From an uncultured Calothrix sp. (GTDB lineage: Bacteria; Cyanobacteriota; Cyanobacteriia; Cyanobacteriales; Nostocaceae), in assembly GCA_937884685.1 (NCBI GenBank), contig CAKZYM010000568.1, positions 1 through 5,236 on the forward strand: 5,236 nt of DNA. The letters are read 5' to 3'. The notes below the pieces were generated by a model. That model was not told where the DNA came from. It saw nothing but the letters and a program-made list of their open reading frames with translations, and made no database searches. Within the stretch, counting starts at the first letter, position 1; each line of letters begins with the position of its first letter. A program made the position numbers and the translations under genes. Positions 1 through 5,236 of this stretch are shown here, piece after piece.

Positions 1-101
1 CTCGCGAACGTGTTAGACAAATCGAATCTAAGGCTTTACAAAAGCTACGTCAACCAAAAAGACGTAATTTGATTCGCGATTATTTAGAATCCCTCAGCTA
101 G
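1..101 (+). CDS. sigC: RNA polymerase sigma factor, group 2 (SigC-like), C-terminal end
   Basis: This is the 3' end of a sigma-70 family gene; the rest lies left of the window. The open frame begins at base 3 and gives 32 residues before TAG at 99-101. It reads RERVRQIESKALQKLRQ and then PKRRNLIRDYLESLS. That is the end of region 4.2, the helix-turn-helix that contacts the -35 element, followed by the usual short tail. The PKRRN..RDYLESL ending fits cyanobacterial group 2 (non-essential, stress or nutrient-responsive) factors better than the principal SigA, which as I recall ends in a VLKEYIR-type tail. The name SigC is inferred from position: in Anabaena sp. PCC 7120 sigC lies next to furA in the same orientation, as here. 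The sigma-70 call is secure; the subgroup name is less so. Confidence 0.8.
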   Translation, partial: RERVRQIESKALQKLRQPKRRNLIRDYLESLS

Positions 102-648
102 AAGTTTAGTTTTTCAAAGTGAATAAGCGCGGTTTTGGGAAGCCACTACTATTCTTGGCTCTCCATCATCTGGAGTCAAAGTATGGTTTCCCCATTGCCT
201 TCTTAAGTCCCATAATATCCGCGCCACCACTTCTTTCTACAATCGGGTAATTGTTCCCTACCCATGTGTTTTATCAATTATGGAATTTAGATTGTAAATT
301 TACCTCAGTGCTACCACATACAGAGGATAAAATAAGCAGTTTTAATTTAAAAATATGAATATGGCTCTAATTCCCCGACAACCTGCGGTGAAAGAATCCG
401 GTTGAGAAGTCAGTGTGGTCTTGGGGAACCTTCGCTTAATTAGAGGACAACTCGAAATCTAGGATTCAATCTTAATTAAATTTTTCTCCAGCTTTCCTAT
501 AAAACCTATAAGAAAATTATGGCAATTCTTTTGCCTGCCTGAAAAAATAATTTTCTTCCTCTCGAAGCTGTAAATAGCTACAAATAGGGCGAATCAGACG
601 TTTGTTTGCATTTGGAAATTGAACAACTATTCTTCCCAAAACAGTTAA
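102..648. other. Long intergenic spacer between sigma factor and furA
   Basis: No credible gene is visible on either strand in this AT-rich stretch; frames are broken by frequent stops. Just after the sigma gene are two small adjacent hairpins (141-145 with 156-160, and 161-165 with 171-175). Neither is followed by a T-run, so I do not call a terminator. The octamer CTTAATTA occurs twice, at 435-442 and 471-478. A potentially folded segment at 371-428 is listed separately. The spacer is unusually long for two co-oriented genes, which argues that furA has its own promoter and leaves room for a small RNA or a decayed element. Confidence 0.6.
371..428. other. Possible structured RNA or degenerate element end
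   Basis: Bases 371-378 can pair with 421-428 (six perfect pairs TTCCCC/GGGGAA, then one G-U and one A-T). Directly inside, CAACC at 379-383 can pair with GGTTG at 400-404, giving a nearly continuous nested fold in otherwise AT-rich, unstructured DNA. The + strand also carries a 16-codon open stretch from ATG at 355 to TGA at 403-405, ending in PRQPAVKESG. This is reminiscent of the C-terminal tails of some TnpB proteins of IS200/IS605 elements, whose 3' ends overlap a structured guide RNA. No other part of a transposase is readable here. It could be a small RNA, an IS scar or chance; strand and function are uncertain. Confidence 0.25.
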
Positions 649-649
649 A

Positions 650-676
650 AATAATTATCAATAAGGAATAATTATT
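650..676. promoter_or_regulatory. Iron-box-like AT-rich operator candidate for furA
   Basis: The palindromic octamer ATAATTAT occurs twice, at 651-658 and 668-675, with starts 17 bp apart, separated by CAATAAGGA. The sequence resembles the AT-rich hexamer arrays recognised by Fur-family repressors but matches the 19-bp enterobacterial consensus only partly (about half the positions by eye). It ends at the predicted -35 element of furA, the right place for autoregulation, and furA autoregulation is documented in Anabaena. The assignment is inference from position and base pattern. Confidence 0.35.
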
Positions 677-704
677 GCAAACAGGTAGACTTATTTGCTA
701 TATT
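675..704 (+). promoter_or_regulatory. Candidate furA promoter
   Basis: A -35-like TTGCAA at 675-680 is followed after 18 bp by a -10-like TATATT at 699-704, which would start transcription near 711, about 27 nt before the furA ATG at 738. The match is moderate (TTGCAA against TTGACA, TATATT against TATAAT). Its location just upstream of furA and overlapping the iron-box-like repeat supports it. Other start sites further upstream in the long spacer are possible. Confidence 0.4.
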
Positions 705-737
705 CGCAATTGATAGGGTTTGTTGAGAAAAATTAGT

Positions 738-1193
738 ATGACAATTTACAGCACTGCTTCGCTCAAGGCAGAACTCAACGAACGAGGTTGGCGTTTAACA
801 CCTCAGAGAGAAGTAATTCTACACATTTTTCAAGAGCTTCCTCAAGGGGAGCATTTGAGTGCCGAGGATCTTTATCAAAGATTGCAGGTCGATAATGAAG
901 GAATAAGTCTTTCAACGATTTATCGCACTCTCAAGCTGATGGCACGTATGGGAATTTTGCGGGAATTGGAATTAGGCGAAGGTCATAAGCATTATGAACT
1001 TAACCAACCTTATCCCCACCATCACCATCACTTAATTTGTGTTAGGTGTAACACCACTACCGAGTTCAAGAACGACTCAATATTAAAAATTGGGTTAAAA
1101 ACTGCTCAAAAAGATGGCTATCATCTGCTTGATTGCCAATTAACTATTCACGGAGTATGTCCCAAGTGCCAGCGAGCATTAATGCCTTTATAA
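738..1193 (+). CDS. furA: FurA, ferric uptake regulator family repressor
   Basis: FurA is an Fe(II)-dependent DNA-binding repressor that controls iron uptake, redox defence and other genes in cyanobacteria; it acts in the cytoplasm as a dimer or oligomer. The protein of 151 residues starts at ATG 738, the length I recall for Anabaena FurA. An in-frame TTG at 720 would add six residues but has no family support. Visible parts are an N-terminal winged-helix domain with RGWRLTPQRE (about 16-25) and the recognition helix region GISLSTIYRTLKLM (55-68). The histidine-rich metal site YPHHHHHLICVRC follows (92-104). Cysteines fall at 101, 104, 133, 141 and 144, giving CVRC and CPKC motifs. These are the five positions described for Anabaena FurA, where the CXXC pairs are redox-active and Cys141 of the Cys-Pro pair takes part in haem binding. 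A weak GAG about 10 nt upstream is the only ribosome-binding signal. The family call is very secure, and the FurA rather than Zur/PerR paralogue is supported by the cysteines and the neighbours. Confidence 0.95.
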   Translation: MTIYSTASLKAELNERGWRLTPQREVILHIFQELPQGEHLSAEDLYQRLQVDNEGISLSTIYRTLKLMARMGILRELELGEGHKHYELNQPYPHHHHHLICVRCNTTTEFKNDSILKIGLKTAQKDGYHLLDCQLTIHGVCPKCQRALMPL

Positions 1194-1211
1194 CACTTGG
1201 GAGCGTTTTTT
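1160..1211 (+). terminator. Intrinsic terminator overlapping the 3' end of furA
   Basis: TCCCAAGTG at 1160-1168 pairs perfectly with CACTTGGGA at 1194-1202 (9 bp). Three bases later comes a run of six T (1206-1211), followed by ATTTGTTT. The 25-nt loop contains a second palindrome, GCATTAATGC (1176-1185), and the furA stop codon. The left arm is coding sequence for the final CPKC motif. The T-run lies only on the + strand side, so the structure should end furA transcription but not transcription arriving from the right. Confidence 0.6.
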
Positions 1212-1295
1212 ATTTGTTTAACTTCACTGGATGTATGTTTTAGCAATTTGCCTTTCAGTTTATGACTATGAGCAAACACATGCTAGTACAAACGC

Positions 1296-1322
1296 GAAAC
1301 GGATATTAAAATCGTCCGTTTC
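1296..1322. repeat. Inverted repeat at the 3' end of the peptidoglycan-binding gene
   Basis: GAAACGGA (1296-1303) and TCCGTTTC (1315-1322) form an 8-bp perfect hairpin with an 11-nt loop that spans the stop codon of the minus-strand gene. Read on the minus strand it is followed by GCGTTTGTAC, so there is no good T-run. It could be a weak terminator or a 3'-end RNA stabiliser. It is the only terminator-like structure I see between this gene and furA on that strand. Confidence 0.35.
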
Positions 1323-2463
1323 TCACATCCTTTAAACTAATCCCGTAAAACTCCTGAGCCTGTTTAATGGCTTTCTTGGTATCTTTACCCATTTCTCCGT
1401 TCAAGGGTCCTTTATAGAAGCCCCTCGACTGCAAGCGTCTTTGTATTTCAAGAACGTTGAATTCAGCTTTGTCAGCGTCATTAACATTTCGATACAGTTT
1501 GCCGCGAGTGGTAGGCCCAGCAATACCGCTAGATGCCAAATAATTAGCACCTTGGAATCGCTTCACCGCATCCGTTGTATAGGGACCGAAATAGCCATTT
1601 GGTTTTCCCTTTAAGTATCCTGCTTTGATTAACTGCGCTTGCAAGATTCTTACGGGTTCACCTCTATCACCCAAACCAAGGAACTCTTTATTGCGTCTAG
1701 ATGCGGCTATTGTCATGCTCTTAGGAGCTTCTTCACCAAAGCCAACACCCATTGGGGGTAACTTTGTTAGGGTCTGCGCTCCCACGATACCGTCAACGTC
1801 TAAACCATAAGCTCTTTGAAAGCGCTTTACAGCATCTTCAGTAATTGGACCGTAAATACCCGTCGAATTACCATAATAAAATCCTGCTACTCGCAATCTC
1901 TCTTGTAAAGCTTTGACTGCTTGACCTTCATCACCTTTAGCCAGCAAATTAGGATTGCGGCGTTTGGTAGTATTAGCAGCCACCTTTACCGAAGGCTTTC
2001 GTTCGTTGTTTTGGCTCGGTCTAGCAACTGGCTTTTTTTCCGCTCTAGCTGTATTTACCGTTACAGCCGCACCATAGCCTTCTAGTTTTTGTAAGGTAGC
2101 GGGTCCAGCGATACCATCAACACCGATGCTAGCAGCTTTCTGAAAGCGCTTAACAGCATCTTCGGTTTTAGCATCGTATACCTGAGTTACGGGAGCTTTA
2201 TAAAAGCCAGCCCTTTGCAGGTCTTGTTGTAAATTTTTAACAGACGGACCTCTATCCCCCTTTTGCAGTGCTAGAGCGCTGCTAGCCATACTGAGGATAG
2301 AGATAGTTAAGACTATGGGTAACATATACCGCCAAGCCTTACTTGAAAAACGTTTCAAGTCTGGAGCCTCTGAAGTTTTCAACCAGGTATTGAAGTACAA
2401 TAAGTTACTGGTTGATGGGTCTTCATAAACTCCCGCTAAGTGTAAATACGCAAGATTGTCCAT
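1306..2463 (-). CDS. Membrane-anchored or secreted protein with four peptidoglycan-binding repeats
   Basis: The 385-residue protein consists mainly of PG_binding_1-type repeats, three-helix modules that bind cell-wall peptidoglycan. Residues 1-46 are hydrophilic, 47-66 are hydrophobic (MLPIVLTISILSMASSALAL), and A-L-A at 63-65 is a possible signal peptidase site. Repeats lie at about 67-127 (KGDRGPSVKNLQ to GPATLQKL), 174-235 (KGDEGQAVKALQ to GAQTLTKL), 263-323 (LGDRGEPVRILQ to GPTTRGKL) and a degenerate fourth at 335-376. A basic, low-complexity linker joins repeats 1 and 2. No catalytic hydrolase domain is visible, so it is a wall-binding protein, not a demonstrated enzyme. It starts 9 nt after the cobN stop with no clear Shine-Dalgarno (GAAAAAAAT before the ATG), suggesting cotranscription. 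It is convergent with furA, 112 bp apart, and matches the position of Anabaena alr1690, whose transcript extends antisense across furA. Domain call secure; biological role unknown. Confidence 0.88.
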   Translation of the reverse strand: MDNLAYLHLAGVYEDPSTSNLLYFNTWLKTSEAPDLKRFSSKAWRYMLPIVLTISILSMASSALALQKGDRGPSVKNLQQDLQRAGFYKAPVTQVYDAKTEDAVKRFQKAASIGVDGIAGPATLQKLEGYGAAVTVNTARAEKKPVARPSQNNERKPSVKVAANTTKRRNPNLLAKGDEGQAVKALQERLRVAGFYYGNSTGIYGPITEDAVKRFQRAYGLDVDGIVGAQTLTKLPPMGVGFGEEAPKSMTIAASRRNKEFLGLGDRGEPVRILQAQLIKAGYLKGKPNGYFGPYTTDAVKRFQGANYLASSGIAGPTTRGKLYRNVNDADKAEFNVLEIQRRLQSRGFYKGPLNGEMGKDTKKAIKQAQEFYGISLKDVRNGRF

Positions 2464-2472
2464 ATTTTTTTC

Positions 2473-5236
2473 TTACACCACCGATTTTGATTCGATTGCT
2501 GCTTCTGCTTGGTGAACCAGGTTTCGCAAATTATCTAATGTTGATATATTTACATCCTGCCATAAACCGCGCTGGTATGCTTCTAATAATCTTTCAGCAA
2601 TATCACGCAAAACATGCGGATTGTTGTTCTCAATGAATTCACAGACATTTGTGTCGAAAAGATAAGATTCACAAATTCCCTGGTACATGTGGTCTTCTAC
2701 GCAGTTCGCGGTAGCATCATAAGCAAATAAATAATCTACCGTCGCTGCCATTTCAAATGCGCCTTTGTAAGCGTGACGCATCACTCCTTCAATCCATTTA
2801 GGATTAACAACTCGCGAACGATACACCCTGGCTATTTCGGTACGAAGCTTGCGGATTCTTGGGTTAGCAGGAACAGAATTATCGCCAAAATATGTTTGGG
2901 GATTTTTCCCCGTCAAAGAACGGATTGCTGCTGTTAGACCACCCTGAAACTGATAATAATCGTCGGAATCTAGCAAATCATGTTCGCGATTATCTTGATT
3001 GTGCAGCACTATTTGCATCTTGACTAGACGTTGCTTGAAAGCTTCCGGTGCAGCTTTGCATAAACCCTTACCCGTGTAAGCATAGGAACTCCAATTCATG
3101 TAAGCATAAGCCAAATCTTCATCTGAATTCCAATTTTGAGATTCAATTAATCCTTGTAAGCCAGCACCATAAGCCCCTCCCTTACTACCAAAAATACGAT
3201 ACCGCGAGTAACTATGTGCTGCCTCAAAATTTAATCCTTGTTTAATCCAAAATTCTGTTTCAGATGCTACTTGTGCCGCTAAGGGATTGTACTCGGGGGT
3301 TTCATCTAAAGCTGCAACTGCTGTAACCGCATCATCAAACAATTCGATTAAGTTAGGAAAAGCATCTCGAAAGAAACCAGATATTCTCAAGGTCACATCC
3401 ACGCGAGGACGTTGTAAAACTGAGATTGGTAAAACTTCAAAATCTACCACTCTACGAGAAGCACCATCCCATATTGGCTGTACCCCAATTAAAGCTAAAG
3501 CCTGAGCAATGTCATCCCCTCCGGTTCGCATCGTGGAAGTTCCCCATACCGACAAAGCAAGAGTTTTGGGATATTCGCCATGTTCTTGCGTGTAGGTTTC
3601 CACAAGAGTTTCTGCTGCTTTCCTACCGACATCCCAAGCCGATTCTGTAGGAATAGCACGAATATCAACCGAGTAAAAGTTATTTCCTGTAGGTAACACT
3701 TCCGGACGACCCCGCGTAGGTGCCCCGCTGGGAGCGCTTCTCACGTATCGACCGTCAAGTCCTCGTAACAAATTTTTAATTTCTAAGTCAGTTTGTTGTA
3801 AGGAAGGTAGGAGATGATTACGAATCCAATTTAGAACTAATTGGGTTTGGGAATTGGGGGTTTGGATTTCACCAGGTAGAAAAACCTCACCCCCTTCCCC
3901 TCTCCTTATTAAGGAGAGGGGTGTCTCTTCCTCTTTGTTTATTAAGGAGAAGGGTATTTCAGAAGAAACCTCACCCCTTTCCCCTCTCCTTGTAAAGGGT
4001 TTCTGTTCGCGTAGCGTGTCCAAAGGACATAAAGAAACCTTGGCTTTTTCCCCTCTCCTTGACAAGGAGAGGGGTGTCCGTAAGGACGGGGTGAGGTCTT
4101 TTATGCTTTGTTCCACAACAGCAGCAGCATATTCTTCTACGAGTTCGATTGCATCACCCACATTGCGACAAGGTATGCTGCTGTTATTTTCATTTGTTTG
4201 AATTGGGTTAATTGGATTATCCGTTAACGGGTCGAAATCCCAGTTTAAATCCTTTGCAATTGCGCGAGTTAATCCCGAATGATGACGATTTGGATGACGA
4301 GCAATTGCAATAACTAAATCCCTTAGTTGTCTTCCGCTAGGACAGTTACCAAATATATGTAAACCATCGCGAATTTGAGCCTCTTTTAATTCACATAGAT
4401 ATCCATCTAAGTAATCTAATACTTGATTTTGATTCTGTTTTTCTTGTTTTTGATTTGTTAACTGCTCGCGATTAATTTCCAAATCTAAATCTAAATTTTC
4501 TTGAATAATCAATTCGGTAATTCGCTGGTTGATAACTGGTAAACGCTGCGGGTCTAAACTGGTCGCTTCATAATATTCATCTACTAAATTTTCTAACTTT
4601 TGCAAAGGGCCATAAAGTTCTGCACGAGTTAAAGGAGGGGTGAGATGGTCTACGATTACAGCTTGAGAGCGGCGTTTTGCTTGAGAACCTTCCCCAGGGT
4701 CATTGACAATAAACGGGTAAAGGTGTGGCAGCGTGGATAAAGCAACTTCGGGATAGCAATTTTCTGATAAAGCGATACTTTTACCCGGTAGCCATTCTAG
4801 ATTTCCGTGTTTACCCACATGAACCACAGCATCAGCAGCAAAGCATTTTCTTATCCAGTGATAAAAAGCTAAATAACCATGAGTCGGTTCTAAATCCGGC
4901 GCATGATAATTTAGACTCGGGTCAATATCATAGCCCCTTGCTGGCTGAATTCCTACGAAGACGTTACAGAGTTGGATTCCTGGGATGGGGAAAGGGGGGG
5001 AGGGGGAGAGGGGGGGAGAGGGAGAATAACTTTGCTCCTTGTCCTCTTCAAAATCTCCCCACCGTTGAGAAATACCTTCTCGAACTTTTTCTGGTAGGGA
5101 ATTAAAATATTCTTGGTATTCTTCTGGGGAAATACTTTGACGTATTTTTCTTACATCTCTCGTTTCTGGGTCGTTTGTAACTCCTGGTAAGTAGTTCTTT
5201 TAATTCGTTGCCAATTTTGGGTAAATTTTCTATTTG
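2473..5236 (-). CDS. cobN: Cobaltochelatase subunit CobN, 5' end outside the window, apparent frameshift
   Basis: CobN is the large, tetrapyrrole-binding subunit of the ATP-dependent chelatase that inserts cobalt into the corrin ring in cobalamin (pseudocobalamin in many cyanobacteria) synthesis. About 920 codons are visible; full CobN is usually about 1,250 residues or more, so the N-terminal third lies to the right. Conserved stretches include VGKHGNLEWLPGK (4780-4818), VWGTSTMRTGGDD (near 3510-3546), RIFGSKGGAYGAGL (3157-3198), NWSSYAY (3076-3096) and LHNQDNREHDLLDSDD (near 2960-3006). The last ones separate it from the paralogue ChlH of magnesium chelatase. The GTG at 4827 is not the true start, because the same frame reads conserved CobN sequence back to about 5187 (PGVTNDPETRD, GIQLCNVFVGIQPARGYD). 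From 5236 to about 5189 the family sequence (ENLPKIGNELKELL) lies in another frame, so there is one extra base near 5188. Two low-complexity stretches (3880-4100 and about 4983-5040) are in-frame insertions. The gene may be functional, recoded or decaying; family identity is secure. Confidence 0.9.
3897..3921. repeat. Perfect 12-bp-arm palindrome, unit A
   Basis: CCCCTCTCCTTA (3897-3908) and TAAGGAGAGGGG (3910-3921) are exact reverse complements around a single T. On the minus strand it encodes PLSLIRRG of CobN. Confidence 0.9.
4005..4030. repeat. Second repeat family nested in the block
   Basis: GTTCGCGTAGCGTGTCC followed by AAAGGACAT contains a small hairpin, TGTCC (4017-4021) with GGACA (4025-4029). 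From memory, GCGTAGCGTGTCC-type sequences recur widely in Nostocales genomes as a family distinct from the CCCCTCTCC palindrome. It interrupts the right half of the third palindrome copy, which suggests a nested insertion. It encodes part of CPLDTLREQK in the cobN frame. Confidence 0.5.
4050..4074. repeat. Perfect 12-bp-arm palindrome, unit D
   Basis: CCCCTCTCCTTG (4050-4061) and CAAGGAGAGGGG (4063-4074) are exact reverse complements around a single A. The terminal pair differs from unit A (G-C in place of A-T) on both arms together, a compensatory difference that keeps the hairpin intact. The right flank continues TGTCCGTAAGGACGGGGTGAGGT, with its own small GTCC/GGAC hairpin. Confidence 0.9.
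4983..5025. repeat. G-rich purine tract inserted in cobN
   Basis: The + strand has runs of three to seven G separated by A (GGGATGGGGAAAGGGGGGG, AGGGGGAGAGGGGGGAGAGG), an almost pure purine tract. On the minus strand it is translated in the cobN frame as SYSPSPPLSPSPPFPIPG, between the conserved WGDFE and GIQL segments where family members normally have only a short link. The tract could also form a G-quadruplex on the non-template (as seen for + strand) side. It is slip-prone, so its exact length should be treated with care. Confidence 0.7.
5187..5192 (-). other. Apparent +1 frameshift site in cobN
   Basis: On the minus strand the codons GAA CTA CTT are followed by one surplus A before CCA GGA GTT. 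The upstream frame (ENLPKIGNELKELL) would run into a TAA at 5102-5104. The downstream frame, which reads conserved CobN for more than 900 codons, is closed upstream by a TAA at 5200-5202. Skipping one base joins the two as KELL-PGVTND, which fits the family with no missing residue. Confidence 0.75.

Larger units (their letters stand above)
3884..4097. repeat. Palindrome-rich composite repeat block inserted in cobN
   Basis: The block is bounded by 10-bp perfect inverted repeats, ACCTCACCCC (3884-3893) and GGGGTGAGGT (4088-4097); the same decamer occurs again inside at 3968-3977. Within it are four copies of a CCCCTCTCCTT...AAGGAGAGGGG palindrome. Two are perfect (3897-3921, 4050-4074), one is degenerate (about 3929-3957), and one has lost its right half (3981-3999). 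Read on the minus strand it stays open in the cobN frame, giving recurrent P-L-S-L-x-R-R-G-E segments instead of family sequence. The pattern is typical of interspersed, possibly MITE-like, repeats in Nostocales genomes. Confidence 0.85.

Noticed and set aside
381..415. Cobalamin riboswitch, suggested by GCGGTGAAAGAATCCGG and AAGTCAG
   Set aside because: The order and spacing of the conserved riboswitch boxes are not met, and the element precedes furA and not a cobalamin or cobalt gene.
720..737. TTG at 720 as the furA start, adding six residues
   Set aside because: ATG at 738 gives the 151-residue length, the MTxY N-terminus and the cysteine numbering expected of FurA; the extra codons have no support.
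2412..2636. 74-codon + strand frame across the cobN/peptidoglycan-binding gene junction, and the other short + strand frames between 1625 and 3650
   Set aside because: All lie opposite well-conserved minus-strand coding sequence and show no recognisable features or start signals.
3706..3741. GCGTAGG..CCCGCTGGGAGCGCTTC as another inserted repeat in cobN
   Set aside because: It resembles a common Nostocales repeat in DNA, but it encodes PSGAPTRGRPE followed by VLPTG, which is normal conserved CobN sequence. At most a few bases before it (R-S-A) are unusual.
3884..4097. CRISPR array
   Set aside because: The repeats are palindromic, unevenly spaced and of unequal completeness, with no spacers of uniform length and no cas genes; they are translated as part of cobN.
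3854..4201. 115-codon open frame on the + strand through the repeat block (S-P-L-L-x-K-E-R-G repeats)
   Set aside because: It is the complementary reading of the palindromic repeats inside cobN. Palindromes give similar open frames on both strands, and the flanking sequence has no family resemblance.
4825..4827. GTG at 4827 as the start of a short CobN-like protein
   Set aside because: Conserved CobN residues continue upstream in the same frame to about 5187, so this is an internal valine codon.
4725..5105. 126-codon + strand frame opposite the 5' part of the visible cobN
   Set aside because: It overlaps strongly conserved CobN sequence on the minus strand, and its glycine/arginine-rich part is just the G-rich tract.

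Overview
The window looks like chromosomal DNA of a filamentous, probably heterocyst-forming cyanobacterium (Nostocales type: Nostoc, Anabaena, Calothrix or Rivularia relatives). Three things point there: a FurA protein with the cysteine spacing of the Anabaena FurA, a cyanobacterial group 2 sigma factor tail, and palindromic repeats of the kind scattered through Nostocales genomes.

Layout, left to right. Positions 1-101 are the last 32 codons of a sigma-70 family factor (+ strand, probably SigC). Positions 102-737 are a long AT-rich spacer with a possible folded RNA or degenerate element near 371-428 and a plausible furA promoter with an iron-box-like element at about 650-704. furA runs 738-1193 (+) and ends in an apparent intrinsic terminator whose left arm lies inside the coding sequence. 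Convergent with it, at 1306-2463 (-), is a membrane-anchored or secreted protein with four peptidoglycan-binding repeats. Only 9 nt upstream of that gene ends cobN (2473-5236, -), the large subunit of cobaltochelatase, whose 5' part lies outside the window.

The order sigma factor, furA, convergent peptidoglycan-binding gene matches the sigC-furA-alr1690 region of Anabaena sp. PCC 7120. There, a read-through transcript of the convergent gene is a known antisense RNA of furA. Here no convincing terminator is seen on the minus strand between the peptidoglycan-binding gene and furA, so the same control is possible.

cobN is the most unusual gene. It carries a roughly 214-bp palindrome-rich block bounded by 10-bp inverted repeats, translated in frame as low-complexity sequence. 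It also has a second in-frame C-rich (G-rich on +) tract, and an apparent one-base frameshift near 5188 that separates conserved CobN sequence into two frames. I found no CRISPR array, tRNA or rRNA, and no clearly novel multi-gene system. The points most worth a second look are the in-frame repeats, the cobN frameshift and the furA antisense arrangement.
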